A stretch of 64,000 nt of DNA from Magnolia sinica (Eukaryota > Streptophyta > Magnoliopsida > Magnoliales > Magnoliaceae): NCBI RefSeq assembly GCF_029962835.1, contig NC_080588.1:63202001-63266000 (forward strand). Reading direction: 5' to 3'. How positions within the stretch are numbered: the stretch's first letter is position 1; each line of letters begins with the position of its first letter. Both the position numbers and the translations under genes were made by a program. The notes beneath the pieces were generated by a model. The model was not told the origin of the DNA. It ran no database searches and worked only from the letters and a program-made list of their open reading frames with translations. Shown piece after piece: positions 35,901 to 47,373 of this stretch.

Positions 35901-37440
35901 GTTACCTTTGTTTCGCTGACCTTCTTGATCCAATCGATTGTATATGGAGAGGGATGACGATCCGTTTTCAATTGTAATTTTTCCACCATGACCTTGGAGA
36001 CGATGTTCTCGCTACTCCCACTGTCAATGATCACGTCACAAACCTTTCGATTCACCGTACACCTAGTGCGGAAGATGTTATGTCGCTGTAGATGCACTTC
36101 TTTTCTTAGCGCATATAATAGTCGCCTCACGACGAGCGACTCGCCGTGATCTTGCTGAATTTAACCTGAATCATTTGCCTCATCCTCGGTGGTATGCTCT
36201 TGTTCTTCAATATCTGGATCTTCATAAGCGTTATCAGCACTACCATCATTGATGGCGAGGTTTGCCACTTTTCGCTGGGGACGAGTATTTGATAGGTGGC
36301 CCGGTTGGCCACAACAATAGCAGTTATCGAGCCTTGGCCGAGCATAGGGGTTCGGGATTCTACTTGGACCAGCAGCAGTCGATACACCCCTTTGAGGTCT
36401 AGCTTGCCCGCTTCCCTGATCTCGGTTCTCAAACATAGAAGGTTGAGTGCGTGCTCCTACGGGTTCCATCCCCTTAGGCTGTACAGTTCCCTGGGGCAGA
36501 CCTGCCAAAGGGATCCTTGCAGTAGATAGGTCCGTGTATTAGGACGTTCAAGTTGTGCTTCTGCCCGAGTAACCAACTTGATCGCATCATTCATCGTCTA
36601 GATGGACTGCATCTGAACCCAATCCTGGATAGCCATACGCAATCCACCGTTGAATCGGGCGACTTGCTACTATTCAGTCTAGACCAAATCGTTACGCGCC
36701 GCCAGGCGGTAAAATTCTTCTGCGTATTCTCTCACCGACTGACTACCCGTCGACAATTTTGGTATTGTTGGAATAATACCTGATCGTAATCGCTAGGAAG
36801 GAATCGGGCACGTAGTAGCTGCTTCATCCGCTGCCAGGTGCGGATTGGTGCTTTCGTCTGCCTGGTTCACGCGAGTTGCAGTTATTTCCACCAAGCTGAA
36901 GCTCCTCCTTTCAACTTGTAAGCCACAAGCTTGACCTTCTTTACTTCAAGGATGTCCATATAGTCGAAAAATCGCTCAACTTCAGAAAGTCAATCGAGAA
37001 AATCCTCAATGTGTAGTTGGCCATTGAAGCTAGGAATATCAACCCTCATCTTGAATTCTCGATCCGTTCGATCTACTCGATCGCCGCCATGTCTGGGGTG
37101 TTGGAAGATTATGTCATCGATTTCCTCCTCATTGGAGCCCCCTTCCTCAAGAATGACCCTTGGATGCACTGCCGGTACTATCCTGCGATCAGGGCGATTA
37201 ATTGGGGGTGGAGGATTGCCACTAAGAACATGGAGTTGCCTTAGGTTTTCCGCCACAAGATCCGATATGCCGTTGATGGAAGCCTGCAGCCCTTGCATGG
37301 CTTGTTGATTCTCTCGTTGCGCTACTTCCAAAGCTGTCGCCGTTAAAAGTAAATTCCCTGGAGCACCACCCATGGGATTGTTGCCCGACTCATCGTTAGA
37401 AGTCATCAATCCGAGGAGAAACCTCGCTTTGATACCAAAC

Positions 37441-38162
37441 TGACGCAGGGGAGGACGTGAGGTCGAGCACCGTCTTCCTCAAGAGGATAACTATTCTGAA
37501 TCCACGGAACTTTTCTGAACTCTTCATAAAGACTTCTCGAATCCACGAGGAAAGAAAGCAGAAAATAGAAATAAATTCTAATAAATTCGAAATTGATTAA
37601 TGAATAATTAAAAATGAGTTCACAACCCTTTAAATAAGGGTATCAAGCAATGGGAAAGAAATCATAATCAAACTACAACTCAAACTCCTAGAATCCGTGA
37701 CTTACTACAAATAGTAAACTTACTATTTATAGACGGTCGTGATGTCCACTAGTGCGCAAGGTTTTCGGCCAAAAATAGTCAATGTCCTATTTGGCTTCAC
37801 CAAACGGTTCTCCTAATTATTCTAAGCTCTTTTCATGTTGGGCACAACTCCTAAAGCTCACGGATGAAGAGTTATAATCAAACTAAAACTTACTATTTAT
37901 AGTAAAAGCGAAATTAAAACAGGGAAACGACCGTCGATCATGGGGTTTTTCACAATTCCGAGCTGCGCAACCCGGCATAGTAGGTTGGTTGGCTAAAGTA
38001 GCTCGTTCTACCCCAAAATCATATATTTTACGTCAGATAACTCATTCCGGATTGCGAGATACGCCCGATCTAAGGTCCGATGGTCCGGATCACTTCGGTC
38101 GTCGACCAGGCCTTTTTTGATCCATCTTGGCCATGAAACTGTCCGCGACCCGCTCTACATCA
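37441..38162 (-). repeat. Right (5') LTR of the CRM-like element
   Basis: 722 bp partner of the left LTR. The minus-strand primer-binding site abuts its inner end. Confidence 0.9.
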
Positions 38163-38214
38163 AAACGTTAGGTGTAATAATAAATTAAATATATTGAATT
38201 TATTTTTAGAGCAG

Positions 38215-38440
38215 GCCGGATGGCAAGAAATGTTACGGTGGACCATAAGAAAGTTTCAACGGTGGGCGTTATTAGACCCACTGTTTCTTATGGTGTAGTC
38301 CACTTGAAATTTGGCTCCATCTCATTTTTCAGTTCATGCCTTAAAATGATCTGGGAAAAGCGGATGGATGGCATGGATAAATTACATATACATCATGGTG
38401 GGCCCCACAAAGTTGGGTGATCACCAGGCAATCCGTATCC
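38215..38440. repeat. F1 right-half copy
   Basis: 'aatgttacggtggaccataag', 'ttatggtgtagtccacttg', 'ttaaaatgatctgggaaaag', 'acatcatggtgggccccac' in family order. Confidence 0.65.
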
Positions 38441-39589
38441 AGTCCATACATATATACCTCTCTACACGTGGAAGAAATAGGAGTGCCATCTTTCCACACG
38501 ACACATGCTATCATGGACTATTATTTCAAAGTGTCCATCTTGTTGTCCCACACCATGGATAGAAAGTATTTCAAACTTAACACGGATGGGATAATCTCAG
38601 ATATCTAATGAGTGGCCTTTGAAATAACAGTTGAAAACAGAAATTTTCAACGGTGAAAATTTTAGCATGGTATAAGGTCGATAATGGTGATAGATTGGAT
38701 GGCTTTATTGCAAGAGGATACATCAGTTGTGGGTCCCATTACATGGGCAACCTTCATTAATCTCTCACCCAGCACCGTTTACTGGGGAGAAAATGGCTTT
38801 ACCATTTTAGTTGTTTTGGTTGTTCCATATCATAATCCTTTACTCGCACCTCTATCTCTGCAACCGGTGATGAAAATGTCCATCAGATGAGGTGGGTCCC
38901 ACTTTAGTGTACATATTGTGTATCCATGCCGTCTTAGAATATGAGACAAAATGTGGCAAATCCAAATCTCGTGTGGACCATATCATAGGAAACAATGGTG
39001 TTTGAACACCCACTATATATTAAAAACTTCCTATGGGCCACCCACTGTTGGACGTAGGCCAGTAGGGCCCACTGGCGAGCAATCACTAGTGGGTTGGTCC
39101 CATTAGTTTAGGCTTCTTCCAGTCTTTTCCTTTTCTGTTCTATTTCAAATTCAACTTTGAATTTGATTTATAATAGGAGATAGTGATATGATCAGATGAT
39201 ATGGTCTCATCCAAACTCTCATGCCTTCTTATATAAAGGATGAGACTCTCTCTCTCTCGTAAAAGGCATCATACGAAATACCGAGAGTATACGGAGAGAG
39301 ATATAATGCGCACAGTAGTCTGTCCATTTTGGCTTGTCCTTGGGACGATCTAATCCGTAGATCATAATCCAGGGCCACTTATACCATAGGATCAGAGGTG
39401 TGAACAGATCCATCTGCTCTAGTAGTAGATAGGCGAACCGTTGGAGCATTTATCTTCTGCTTTGTGAGAATTCCAAAACTCCATATTCTCTCTCTCTATA
39501 AATATATATATATATATATATATATACACACCCGCGCGCGCGCGCACACACATACACAGTCGACTTCCTACACACTATGAGGTCAACCT
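38441..39589. other. Non-coding stretch with an F1 left-arm copy and microsatellites
   Basis: F1 left-arm sequence at about 38880-39050 ('gaggtgggtcccactttag', 'gtgtatccatgccgtc', 'gtgtggaccatatcatagg'). A TA/CG/CA compound microsatellite lies at 39500-39558. No gene seen. Confidence 0.5.
39500..39558. repeat. Compound TA-CG-CA microsatellite
   Basis: (TA)n followed by (CG)n and (CA)n, directly visible. Confidence 0.9.
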
Positions 39590-40110
39590 CATGGGAAGTC
39601 TCATGGGAACTTCGGATGAGGTTGAGCTGTGTGGGCCCTACCATGGTGTGTGTTGAACATTAGCACCATGCATTTGATGGGCCCCCTTTAGGTGATAGGA
39701 TATCAAAAAATCAGCCGTATGTGGATCTCAGGTGGGTCATACCATTTAAAACCAAGCAATGACATGCCTAAAACATATAAAAGTACTTGGTGGGGCCTAC
39801 CTAAGTTTTTGGATGCAGCTTAAACTTGGTCTGACCCCTCATCCAAGTGGGACACACACAAGGGATGGGCTGGATTTGTGAACCACATCTCGATGAGCCC
39901 AATAAATGGTTATGAATGTTTTAATGGGAGGACAACCCCTCTCAAATGTTGTATGTGGTGTAGCCCACGCAAGTCTTGGATTAACTTATTTTTAAGCCCA
40001 TGGCCCACCATGGAATGGTGCATCTGACTAATGGTGTTGATGTTCAACACACATCACAGTGGGGCCCACACAGCTCAACCTCATGAAAAGTTCCCATCAA
40101 ATCAACCTCA
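39577..40110. mobile_element. F3 long-inverted-repeat (foldback) element
   Basis: Left arm 39577-39665 (with 'gaggttgagctgtgtgggcc' and 'ggtgtgtgttgaacat') is the inverse of the right arm 40039-40110 ('atgttcaacacacatcac', 'gggcccacacagctcaacct', 'aaagttcccatcaa'). The inner sequence between the arms also has diverged inverted parts. Non-coding. A half copy lies at 29640-29760. Confidence 0.65.
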
Positions 40111-40118
40111 TATTATCC

Positions 40119-40120
<2 letters not shown>

Positions 40121-40156
<36 letters not shown>

Positions 40157-40168
40157 TGAGTGAGTGAG
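40121..40168. repeat. (TG)n(TGAG)n microsatellite
   Basis: TG repeats passing into TGAG units, directly after the F3 right arm. The F3 left arm is preceded by CA repeats, so both outer ends abut dinucleotide runs. Confidence 0.9.
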
Positions 40169-41770
40169 ACACACACAACTAGCTGGACCATTCAAATTGG
40201 TCCAACTAGGTGTGCATTAAATTACATAAATATCTTTCTTTATTTACATATAATGCCCACCTATGAGAGAGTATGTAAGATAAAGTCTTATAGGGGTATA
40301 GCAAGAATACGCGTCAAAGATCTACACTATTCATCAAATATAGTCTATTAATTAAATTTTATTTGCGAAAAATTAATAAATGAATTTCATTCTCGGATCC
40401 ATATATGCAAGTTAAATTTGAACTGTTAGAATGGATTTTTAACAACTTACTTTTCTAACAAGTATAAATATATGATCATGCGACTCGTTGAAATACATGT
40501 ATTGCTATTTAATTCTTCATTCTTGATTTAGTTCCATGTTATTGTATGCAATACACACATTGTTGAAATCTCTCCATGGACAACTCTAGCTAAGGAGAGT
40601 CCGTGCTTGGGGTATAATTAGACTAGTTGTAATGTAAGTAGACCCCTAACATGGAGGTTGTGGTTAGTGGCATTTGATTATGGAGTTTACTATCCATGTG
40701 TGATTTCACCTATCTGACTATGGAATGAACCTTACAATATTTACAATCACCGTTGTTTATTCGTCTTTGAATCATAATGCTGTTGAGGCATAAAAATGAG
40801 AAGAAAGAATTGAAGAAAAAGAAGATTAAAAGTGAAAGATGGAAGGAAATAGAAAATGAAGAAGAACAAATACTTTTAAAGGAGGTTTGCATGGGTCCAC
40901 CCAAACGATGTTGGTTGCGCGGGTCCGTGCGACCCATATACCAATTATGCGGGTTCGCACAACTGACTTCTGGACTTGTTCTCTGTAAATGATCTGAAGC
41001 AATGAAAGGTGGGTCCCTTAGCACCAAAATCGAGGTTTCACACGTACGGAGACCTATAAATACTCCCTTCCCCCCTCATTTGGGGGATCGAAGATTTTGG
41101 AGGAGCAGAGCAGCAGAGAGGACTGAAGAGAAGCCAGTGGCTTGCGCGGACCTGCGCAATGCAACCAGACTGCCATGCAGTCTATAATGGTGATCAAGCC
41201 GAAATGATCACGCTCCAATTCTTCTTTTATTTAAGCTTCAAGGAGAGAAATCAGCTGATCGAATCTGCGCAATATTCCTCTTAAAGAGATGATCAAATTA
41301 CGAGTCGAAGTGGTGCCGAACTTTGACATCCGGCTTGGACATTTGAACTTTGTCAATTTCTGTATTCTAAATAACCTATCTTAGAATCAAGGGATTTCTT
41401 GAAATGGTACAAAGTATCATAAGAAGTATGAATGTCATCTTTATAATTACATCTAAAAAAGGAAGTTGAACTGTCCAAAATTATGGACATCTTTGGAATT
41501 ACTGAGACGTATGAATGTCATCTTTGGAATTACTTAGAAATTGCGTACACATAATTCAAATAGAAATATCCAAAATTATGGGTCCACAGTTTAGATGTAT
41601 TATGATACAGTCGCTTTACACATCAACCCAAACCAGCCCCTACAGATTCGAAAATACCCAAGTTTACATGTGATCGAATATGTGACAGCAATTGAGTTGC
41701 CAGTTTTTTTTTTTTTTTGTTCTATTATATCTTTGCAATTTGTTGTGCACAAGCTCCTCTCTGTGTGTAG
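40169..41770. other. Non-coding stretch with a promoter-like block
   Basis: No gene recognised. Around 41040-41110 there is CCTATAAATACTCCC, preceded by a CACGTACG and followed by purine-rich leader-like DNA. It could be an old LTR promoter or a decayed promoter. A duplicated 'tatgaatgtcatctttggaatta'-type segment occurs at about 41428 and 41512. Confidence 0.4.
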
Positions 41771-44700
41771 GTCTTGGTGGGTGTGAAGTTTCTTCGACAG
41801 TGGCCTTTCCTTGGGCGGCGGCGTGTTTGCTTTGTTGAGGCACCCTACTTTCAGATGACAGTGAAAACCTATAATCAACCATGGACTTGATGTTGCAGAA
41901 CTTCCAGGGATTGCAGGATGGCTGGTAAGCTTATGTAGAGTTCCATATGAAAATGATGATGCATCTTGTTTATTTTTTGAAGGTAGACAACCCTTTTCCC
42001 GATGCTTCTTTGCCATTCATTGTTTTGGCAGGATAAGATTCTCAGTGTTGCATTTGAACAGACACTGGTTGAGGTTTGCTTTGCTATTATGGTTGTTGGT
42101 CCTCCATTTGTTAAGTTTGTGATATACACCTTGAAGCTCTTAGAAACCGAGACCCGTTATTGTACACAAGGATTTTAGGATTCAATGCATGCAGGCTTAT
42201 TTTTGGATGATCAAGACTCTGTATCTGATGGGCCCCACCATGGATGGGGTTGCCCCAGAAATTTCCCTGCCGGGAAGACCCTATTCATTCCAAATTGGTC
42301 GATTTTCCATTTAATATGGACACCATTGCCTTGATCAGGGTTAGAGCCTTCCAATCTGGGAGGTTTTTTGGGATTCCACCCTCCAAAATGTGACCCATCA
42401 GATCAACTGTCTAGACCACCAAACCAGGGAACCCACATGTACGAACTTCTACACCTCTGAAAACTATACACTTGTTGAGGGTCTAAACCTTGTGATACTC
42501 TTCAGTATGCATTGTCGTGTTGACTTGTGCATATGTTAAAGAAGACTATTCCATGTGAAAGCTAAGGATTTATCTACCTGTGAAAACAAGTTGGGTTGTT
42601 CAGTTCAGCAATGATGATGTGGAAGCTGGAATCCCAATGACAAAACTCTCACAATTAAGATTTCAGTAATTCTTGGCAGCCAATTCCTAATTAAAGCACT
42701 CCCTTGCAGCCTAATATGCTGGTTGTCGATGTGGAGAAATTTAGTTCCTGCCCAACAGGTAAACTATGAAGAAGAATCTTCTATATCAGGTTATAAATTC
42801 CCTTCTACTTGCAGTCCATAGATTGTTGTTATAGAGTAAAAGCATATCTATCTCAGTAACTCTAGTCATCATGATTCAAATTGCTACATCTTTCATACTG
42901 TCAGCCAGTCTGTGCAGTTCCGAGGTCCTATCATTCATTTCCCTCTATGGATGATGAGATATGCTAGTTTGTGACTGAGGAACTCCATATAGTATTAAGT
43001 TGGTATTTCATCAGAATTCGAGCGCTTTCTTATTGGCACCTTATGGCAATCCAAATAGGTCATCAAGACATCAATGCAAAGCACCTTGGTAAGGCAATGA
43101 ACTTGTGAACATTATCTTCTATCTTCAAGGGTGTGTTTGGTCATATCAAATATAATGATATTTCATGATTAACCAGTCTAATTTGGATCAAAATATCATG
43201 AAATTTCCCAATATTTGGTGCAACCAAATGCACCCTAAGCTAGTACATACCATGGTAGATGCTTTAAAGCATGACAATAAGCATAAGCTCATGGACTAGG
43301 GAACTCTCAAGACAATACTTTTGGCAGCTGTACCCACCAACAGTCCCCAACTATCTACCAAAAATAAGATAGATGCATAAGCTGTTTCTCTGCCATGCAA
43401 CCTGAGTGTGACAACAAACAAATTATTGGCATTGCCATAAACATCGAACATGGATTTTCATCAAAGGTGAAATGCTGCACGAATCCGAAATTCAGAGACA
43501 AAGCTGCAATTCTAAATGCGTGTGATGTCATCACAATCGAAAGAGTTTGCCATTTGCAGTTAATGAGAGGAATATTGTGTGATTTTTCCTGTATGAATTT
43601 TTACTGAATCTTGAGTCCTTTTCCAAGCATGTGTGCCATGTAATGTAGCAGTTTTTTCTCTTTCAATTAGTAACCGAGAATTCTGATTATTTAGAAATTT
43701 ATGGTGGATGAAATTTTCAGGAAGTTGGTTCTCCATGGATGAGAAACATCCCATTGCTTATGCCAAAGTGGAAATTATTGAAGCAGCGGACATGAAACCA
43801 TCTGACTTAAATGGTTCGTTCCACACTAGACCACACACTAACCAAATCTTTCATTCTATTTCTAAGAGAATCTTATCGTAATAGACCCATCTTGCAGGAT
43901 TGGTTGATCCGTATGTGAAAGGTCAACTTGGTTGTCACAGGTTTCGGACAATGACTCAAGGAAAACGCTGGCACCCAAATGGCTTGAGGAATTCAAAGTC
44001 CCAATATGTACTGGGGGTGATTGATGCAAGGGCATTTTCACACTGTGTAAGAGTTTGATTTGTGATCTTCTTTTTGATAAGTTTAAGATCTAGAGTCCAG
44101 TGTTTTCACTCAAAATGTTTTTAACATTAGTTTGAGGCATTAGGCTTCAGTTTCCTGGGCATTGCTTTTAAGTTTACTATTTACGCTGCAGTCTTTTTTT
44201 TCTTCCTTGCATCTTTGCTACCCATACTTTTGCAGGTGCATGTTCTGAGGATCCAATTCTGAGCATCCAATTAACTGAATGAAATTACTTAGATTTTGCA
44301 GAGATTGTTCTGTAAACATCAACAATCTTAGGGGTGGGCAGAGGCATGACAAGTGGCTGCCTCTGAGAAACATTAAAATGGGAAGGCTGCATCTAGCAGT
44401 TACTATACTTGATCACAGAGAGGTGCATCTATTTTATTACTTTTACTTTTAAAAAAATATTGTTAGTATTTAACCTGAACTTGAACAGAATTTAAACAGG
44501 AGAGAGAGCATCTCAGTGACAAAGAAGCATCAAACAAGAAAGAAAATACAAAGTCAATGGCAAGTGAAGCTGCTCATCAGGACAGCAATGGAAGTGTAGC
44601 TTTTGAAGAGGCGCCAAAAATGGCAGATGAATTTGAACCCATCAACGTTCGTGGCAACAAAAGACTAGCGTATGGGTCTACACCCCAGGAACTGATGTTT

Positions 44701-45054
44701 CCCAAACTTGGGAGACCAGAAAAAGGGAATGCAGGTGTCCTAAAATCCAAATCTGTAGAGAGGAAAATTCTTCCAAGGATGGCCCTGGATCAATAGCAAC
44801 TAAATCCTGCTACAATGATAGCAGCAATGATGAAAATCTAGAAGGAAATGGATTACGTTCCCCTGGGACAATCTGACAAAGTCTGCAGAAGATCAGTTCA
44901 ATATTTCAAAGAAGTCCTAGAAATCAAAATCCCAACAACATGGAAGAGGCTATTCCAACACCACGTATCAACATCCGACCAATCTGAGACATGACCTTCA
45001 AGAACACAGAAGACCCCAAAATGTCACAAGCAGTCGCCTTCCAATCAAACTCTA
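41771..45054 (+). pseudogene. NTMC2 type 6-like (SMP/C2 lipid-binding, membrane-contact) pseudogene, 5'-truncated
   Basis: Intact NTMC2T6 proteins (Arabidopsis At1g53590-like) are ER-anchored tethers with an N-terminal membrane segment, an SMP lipid-transfer domain and a C2 domain. Exon-like blocks with AG/GT borders occur in the parental order: 41771-41924 (VKFLRQWPFLG..., end of SMP; then GLDVAELPGIAGWL), 42032-42073 (DKILSVAFEQTLVE), 42710-42758 (PNMLVVDVEKF), 43721-43813 (KHPIAYAKVEIIEAADMKPS), 43898-44046 (LVDPYVKGQLGCHRFRTMTQ), 44302-44422 (GGQRHDKWLPLRNIKMGRLH) and 44500-45054 (tail with DEFEPIN). The N-terminal and most SMP exons are missing. Frameshifts break the reading near 41856, 43970 and 44670, and the C2 exon lacks a segment near 44030. 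Retained introns show it is a duplicated, not a processed, copy. Family assignment rests on remembered sequence. Confidence 0.8.
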
Positions 45055-45835
45055 ACCTCTCAGTCTACTACCGATGTGGATTCCATAGTTACCAAGACAC
45101 TTTCTATGCTCACTTTTTTCTCATTAAATGAAGGATTGTAATTGATTCATTATTGAATGAATGAATGATTGTAATTGAATGAATGAATATTATAATTTTC
45201 TTAACGTTGGAAATAGCTACGGATATTAACTGTAGCTTCAAATCTACTAACCGTAGCTGTTTTCAATTAGGCATTTTGCTATGGATCATCACTACCTTTA
45301 GCTACCAATACTATCCGTAGCTATGGATCATCACTACCTTTAGCTACCAATACTATCCGTAGCTATGGATCATCACTACCTTTAGCTACCAATACTATCC
45401 GTAGCTATGGATCATCACTACCTTTAGCTACCAATACTATCCGTAGCTGTAGATATTTGTAGTTACAGAAATTCATACTACGGATAAAATCCGTAGCCAT
45501 AGATTTTGACCTATAGCGACACCCACGACGGCGGTCGTGCTACGGATGAAACCGTACGTAAATAGCTACGGATTAAATTCGTAGAAATTTCTGGTAGTTA
45601 CAGTATACACCTGGACCATGTAAACAACAGACTTGAGTTTTACGCTCAAGTAAACCAGCTCGAGCCAGTCCTCAGGCCTAACGCTCCAAGCCCAGCCCAT
45701 TAACAGCCCAAGAGACATGTTATTCACACTGTAACTCATAAGACATTACGTCTTACACGTGCAATTACCATGTTTACTTGTACGAGTATTGCATTATAAG
45801 TTCCTGTGCATGTCATGTTCTCTTGGAAAGGAGAA
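45055..45835. repeat. GTAGCTACGGAT-rich repeat, probably a DNA-transposon remnant
   Basis: Between about 45210 and 45605 the motif 'agctacggat' and its inverse 'atccgtagct' occur many times in both orientations, as in subterminal regions of plant DNA transposons. It contains the 42-bp tandem array. 45606-45835 is unassigned, with no gene seen. Confidence 0.5.
45279..45446. repeat. Four exact tandem copies of a 42-bp unit
   Basis: The unit starts CTATGGATCATCACTACCTT and ends CTATCCGTAG. Copies start at 45279, 45321, 45363 and 45405 and are identical over 42 bases, so the expansion is recent. Confidence 0.95.
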
Positions 45836-46150
45836 ATGATAGATACAGCAGCCGTATCATCAGTTATGATACAGCCATATTTTTTCCACTAATGTATCAA
45901 CTTTAGAGTATCTAATCCGTACAAAAAGGTGGTCCACCCCATAACTATAACGTGATATTAAGATTAGGCTGATCCACAGAATCATACCATTTCTTATTAT
46001 TATAGATTTTGATGTTGTGTCCTGATTGATCAGTAGAACTACCTGAGTTTCATCTCAAGCTACCATCATGGTGTGGTCCACCATTTTTCAGGGATTGAGT
46101 CAAGCATTATGGGCCCACATATTGTGTGAGACATCCAACCGGACCAACAA
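45836..46150. repeat. F2 dispersed repeat, inverted orientation
   Basis: GATACAGCAGCCGTATC, 'cctgattgatcagtagaac', 'gtttcatctcaagctacc' and 'ccaaccggaccaacaactgc' match 17540-17880 in reverse. Confidence 0.7.
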
Positions 46151-46590
46151 CTGCATCCCATGATGTATATATATATGTTTTATCCATACCGTCAGTCCAT
46201 TTTTCCAGCTCATTTTAGTCAAGGAGACCAAAAATAGGCATATCCAAAGCTCAAGTGGACCACACCACAGGAACCAGTGAGGATTGAACTATTACAGTTG
46301 AAAACTTGTTGAAGCCCACCCCAATGTTTATTTGCCATCCAAACTTTTCATAAAGTCACGTAACCAGGGATGAAGGTAAAATACAAATATCAGGTTGATC
46401 CAAAACTTACGAGCCCTAGGAGGTTTTCAATAGTAAGCGTTTCAATCTCCACTCTTTCCCATATGGTGTGGTCCACTTGAGCTTGAATGGCCTCATTATT
46501 GGGATCATGCCATAAAATTATATGGCAAAATGGATGAATGGCATGGATAAAACACATGTATTATGGTGGGGACCACACAGCTTTGACATC
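46150..46590. repeat. F1 foldback repeat, full length, abutting F2
   Basis: Left arm 'tgatgtatatatatatg', 'aaagctcaagtggaccac'. Right arm 'ggtgtggtccacttgagc', 'catgccataaaattatatgg', 'acatgtattatggtgggg'. Confidence 0.7.
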
Positions 46591-47095
46591 AGCTAGCTGG
46601 TGTTGGATCAGTACCAGCCAAACCTAGTCCCATCCCAATATTGTGGTAGACGAACCAAAATTAAGCTGATGAGGCCAGCGGCCCACCTACGCTACTGTAA
46701 CCACCGAATAAAAAAGCTGAAATATATAATCAGTGGCTGCCACAAGTCAACTAAAAAGACAGTTTTACTCTACCTCTTTGGATCCAAGATCCAGATGCTC
46801 TAAGGATGTGGTCCCAAATTAATTGGGAGTATTCCTCACGGCAATCTCGTGGCCGTACAAAGGAGATGTGCATCTCAAATGATGTTTATGTCACATCCCA
46901 TCCATCCATCAGATGCATCACCTAAATGAACCCGTAGGGCCCAAAGTCCAGCTCGATGCAAAACTCAAGTGTACCATGGCGCAGGAAACAAGGTGAGGGA
47001 TGCCAACCCTTGATTTTCACTAAGGCCCATATGAGGAAGCGGGATTGCGTGGTGTGCCACACACCACCCATCTCAATGGTGTGTTGACATCATCA
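46591..47095. other. Non-coding DNA upstream of the P450
   Basis: No gene recognised. About 46860-47030 has diverged repeat sequence ('tgatgtttatgtcacatccc', 'cccatccatccatcagatgc'). Confidence 0.45.
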
Positions 47096-47283
47096 AGTTC
47101 TGTGGGCCCCAAAATGATGTATGTATTGTATCCAAACATTTCATCCACTTGCCAAGGTTATTTTAGGACATGATCCTAGAAATAAGGCAGATCCAAAGTT
47201 CAAGTGGACCACACCACATAAAGAAGTGGAGAGAATGATTCTCACCGTTGAAACTATCCTAAAAAATGGTAAACTTACAACAT
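47096..47283. repeat. F1 left-half copy forming the proximal P450 promoter
   Basis: 'gtgggccccaaaatgatgtatg', 'cattt.atccacttgccaagg', 'caagtggaccacaccacat' in family order. It ends only about 14 bp before the TATA box and 90 bp before the P450 start codon. Confidence 0.65.
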
Positions 47284-47296
47284 AAAGCGCAACCTC

Positions 47297-47304
47297 TATA
47301 AAAG
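47297..47304 (+). promoter_or_regulatory. Probable TATA box of the P450 gene
   Basis: CTATAAAAG lies 70-77 bp upstream of the start codon. With a start site about 30 bp downstream the leader would be roughly 40-50 bp. Confidence 0.6.
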
Positions 47305-47321
47305 TCCTCTCAACCAGAACG

Positions 47322-47369
47322 ATGGATGCTATGATTTTGAACTTCGAGATCGTGTACAAATATCGTTAA
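47322..47369 (+). other. Possible 15-codon upstream ORF in the P450 leader
   Basis: ATG at 47322, second in-frame ATG at 47331, stop TAA at 47367-47369, only 4 bases before the main ATG. It matters only if transcription starts at or before 47331; with the TATA box at 47297 the predicted start is borderline. Confidence 0.35.
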
Positions 47370-47373
47370 TACC

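Larger units (their letters stand above)
32234..38162 (-). mobile_element. Ty3/gypsy LTR retrotransposon, probably CRM-like chromovirus
   Basis: LTRs at 32234-32943 and 37441-38162, with identical 5-bp target duplications AAACG (32229-32233 and 38163-38167). On the minus strand the order is right LTR, primer-binding site TTTGGTATCAAAGC (37426-37440), gag with a zinc-knuckle-like segment (to about 36160), protease (about 35760-36120), reverse transcriptase (about 34750-35550), RNase H (about 34230-34700), integrase (about 32930-34020), purine tract (about 32944-32960), left LTR. The integrase tail reads on into the LTR, a feature of CRM elements, and its end ('NDNAYVVDLPDDMAISRTF') is CRM-like. 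It is structurally whole but broken, with several breaks. The LTRs differ by a few percent by eye, so it is young. Confidence 0.88.

Noticed and set aside
45279-45446. Regular tandem repeat that could be mistaken for a CRISPR array
   Set aside because: Units are contiguous with no spacers, and the genome is plant nuclear.
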